From positions 31,916,290 to 31,980,289 of the forward strand of contig CM063500.1 of assembly GCA_032207245.1 (NCBI GenBank): a stretch of DNA of 64,000 nucleotides, in the 5' to 3' direction. This stretch comes from Pardosa pseudoannulata (lineage: Eukaryota > Arthropoda > Arachnida > Araneae > Lycosidae). Both the position numbers and the translations under genes were made by a program. This document shows positions 63,208 to 64,000 of the stretch, in pieces; the first letter of the stretch is position 1, and each line of letters opens with the position of its first letter. The notes under the pieces were generated by a model, which made no database searches, was not told the DNA's origin, and was given only the letters and a program-made list of their open reading frames with translations.

Positions 63208-64000
63208 CTAGCATAAACCCATCATATGACCGAAGAGTAAAATTTTTAAATTTCCAGAATTACCCTATAATGCAGGTAAAAAGATGGTTTGTTTTTTGAC
63301 TGAGAATTATCTGGTACACACTCAATAATTTGCTTATCTTTACTGACCTCATGTTAGTTGCCAATTTTAATTTATCATATCATATTCCATGTCAGGATTT
63401 ACAGCAGCGGTTTTAATATCGACATTGATTATTTGGCGGCATATATTAATGATGTCCAAAATTTAGCGAATCGATTGCAAACCATGTGGTTATGTATGAA
63501 AAAGAGATACACAAATATACAAACATATTAATTTTCAAGGATATATAGCTTAAATGCTAGATATTCATTGGTCTGTGAGATAGACTGCTAGACTTTTATA
63601 AAAAGAATTTGTTGTTCATACCGGTGAAAAAAAATTCTTTGCATAATAATTAATCCATGATAAAATTTTAAATTATCACATATGTACGTAATGTATTATT
63701 TAAGCCAAATATCAAGGAAATATATTTACGTAATATCTAATTTAAGTGATAACGCGTATGAAAACAATGATATTCATAATATGATATTCAATGATATTCA
63801 TACAGATGATATTCATAAAATTTAAAATAAGAAATTAGTAAATAATATTGTTAATGAAATGAAATCATAATGATAGAAAACAAATGCTATTTTCATCTAT
63901 TTATAATGTGATCAACTGATGAATTTAATCGCCTGCTCTTAACCGGTTAAAATAGGGCTTGAAATAGTGGCATTAAACGATCAAAAAGGGGTGAAGCAAT
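63208..64000 (-). mobile_element. family H dispersed repeat, fourth copy, runs off the window
   Basis: Reverse complement of the copies at 32 and 43 kb. Read on the minus strand it ends with an imperfect palindrome (CATATGAT core) and CTAG at 63,211-63,208, followed by T in the flank, just as at 33,283. The flank on that side is macrosatellite sequence (TTAATATTATGT), which sets the element boundary precisely. The other end lies outside the window. Confidence 0.75.

Overview
This is a very AT-rich, repeat-dominated stretch of animal nuclear DNA. It is most likely from an arthropod. The long (TA)n tracts, piggyBac-type elements, tRNA-derived SINEs and a solo LTR would fit a chelicerate, but nothing in the window fixes the species. 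I found no intact host gene. Nearly all open reading frames are shadows of (TA)n tracts or lie inside repeats.

Layout. 1-2.6 kb: several (TA)n tracts and a worn copy of a dispersed repeat that I call family H. 2.8-4.7 kb: a tandem array of ~172-bp units. 5.1-16.4 kb: an array of ~315-374-bp units, split at 11,190-14,095 by a DNA transposon with ~820-bp terminal inverted repeats and a broken transposase gene. 16.4-21.6 kb: AT-rich DNA with two long TA-rich tracts. 21.6-22.8 kb: a tRNA-derived SINE (SINE-B) split by an internally deleted piggyBac element. 23.0-24.0 kb: a tandem array related to the tail of a second SINE family (SINE-A). 26.1-26.8 kb: a foldback element split by a SINE-A copy. 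27.9-29.6 kb: a ~285-bp array. 29.7-34.9 kb: piggyBac-type MITEs, a second SINE-B, an H copy and a piggyBac N-terminal pseudogene. 35.9-42.6 kb: a ~290-bp array passing into a related ~500/285-bp array that has captured two MITEs, a SINE-A and a solo LTR. 43.2-44.0 kb: another H copy. 45.2-48.6 kb: a strictly alternating long/short higher-order array. 49.8-63.2 kb: a ~1.85-kb macrosatellite with a tRNA-like segment, interrupted by a SINE-A and by a piggyBac element with a decayed transposase gene. 63.2-64.0 kb: a fourth H copy running off the window.

The window behaves as a trap for mobile DNA. Tandem arrays supply empty-site copies that prove individual insertions, and at least one SINE tail has been amplified together with an array. 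Two places (about 9.75-10.08 kb and 14.1-15.5 kb) carry many small deletions, and 59.6-61.1 kb loses almost all G and C across two unrelated elements. These may be sequence-quality problems.

I do not see a convincing new biological system such as a defence locus, gene cluster or CRISPR. The strongest biology is the set of nested insertions, the transposon whose inverted repeats contain the end of its own transposase gene, and the satellite architectures.
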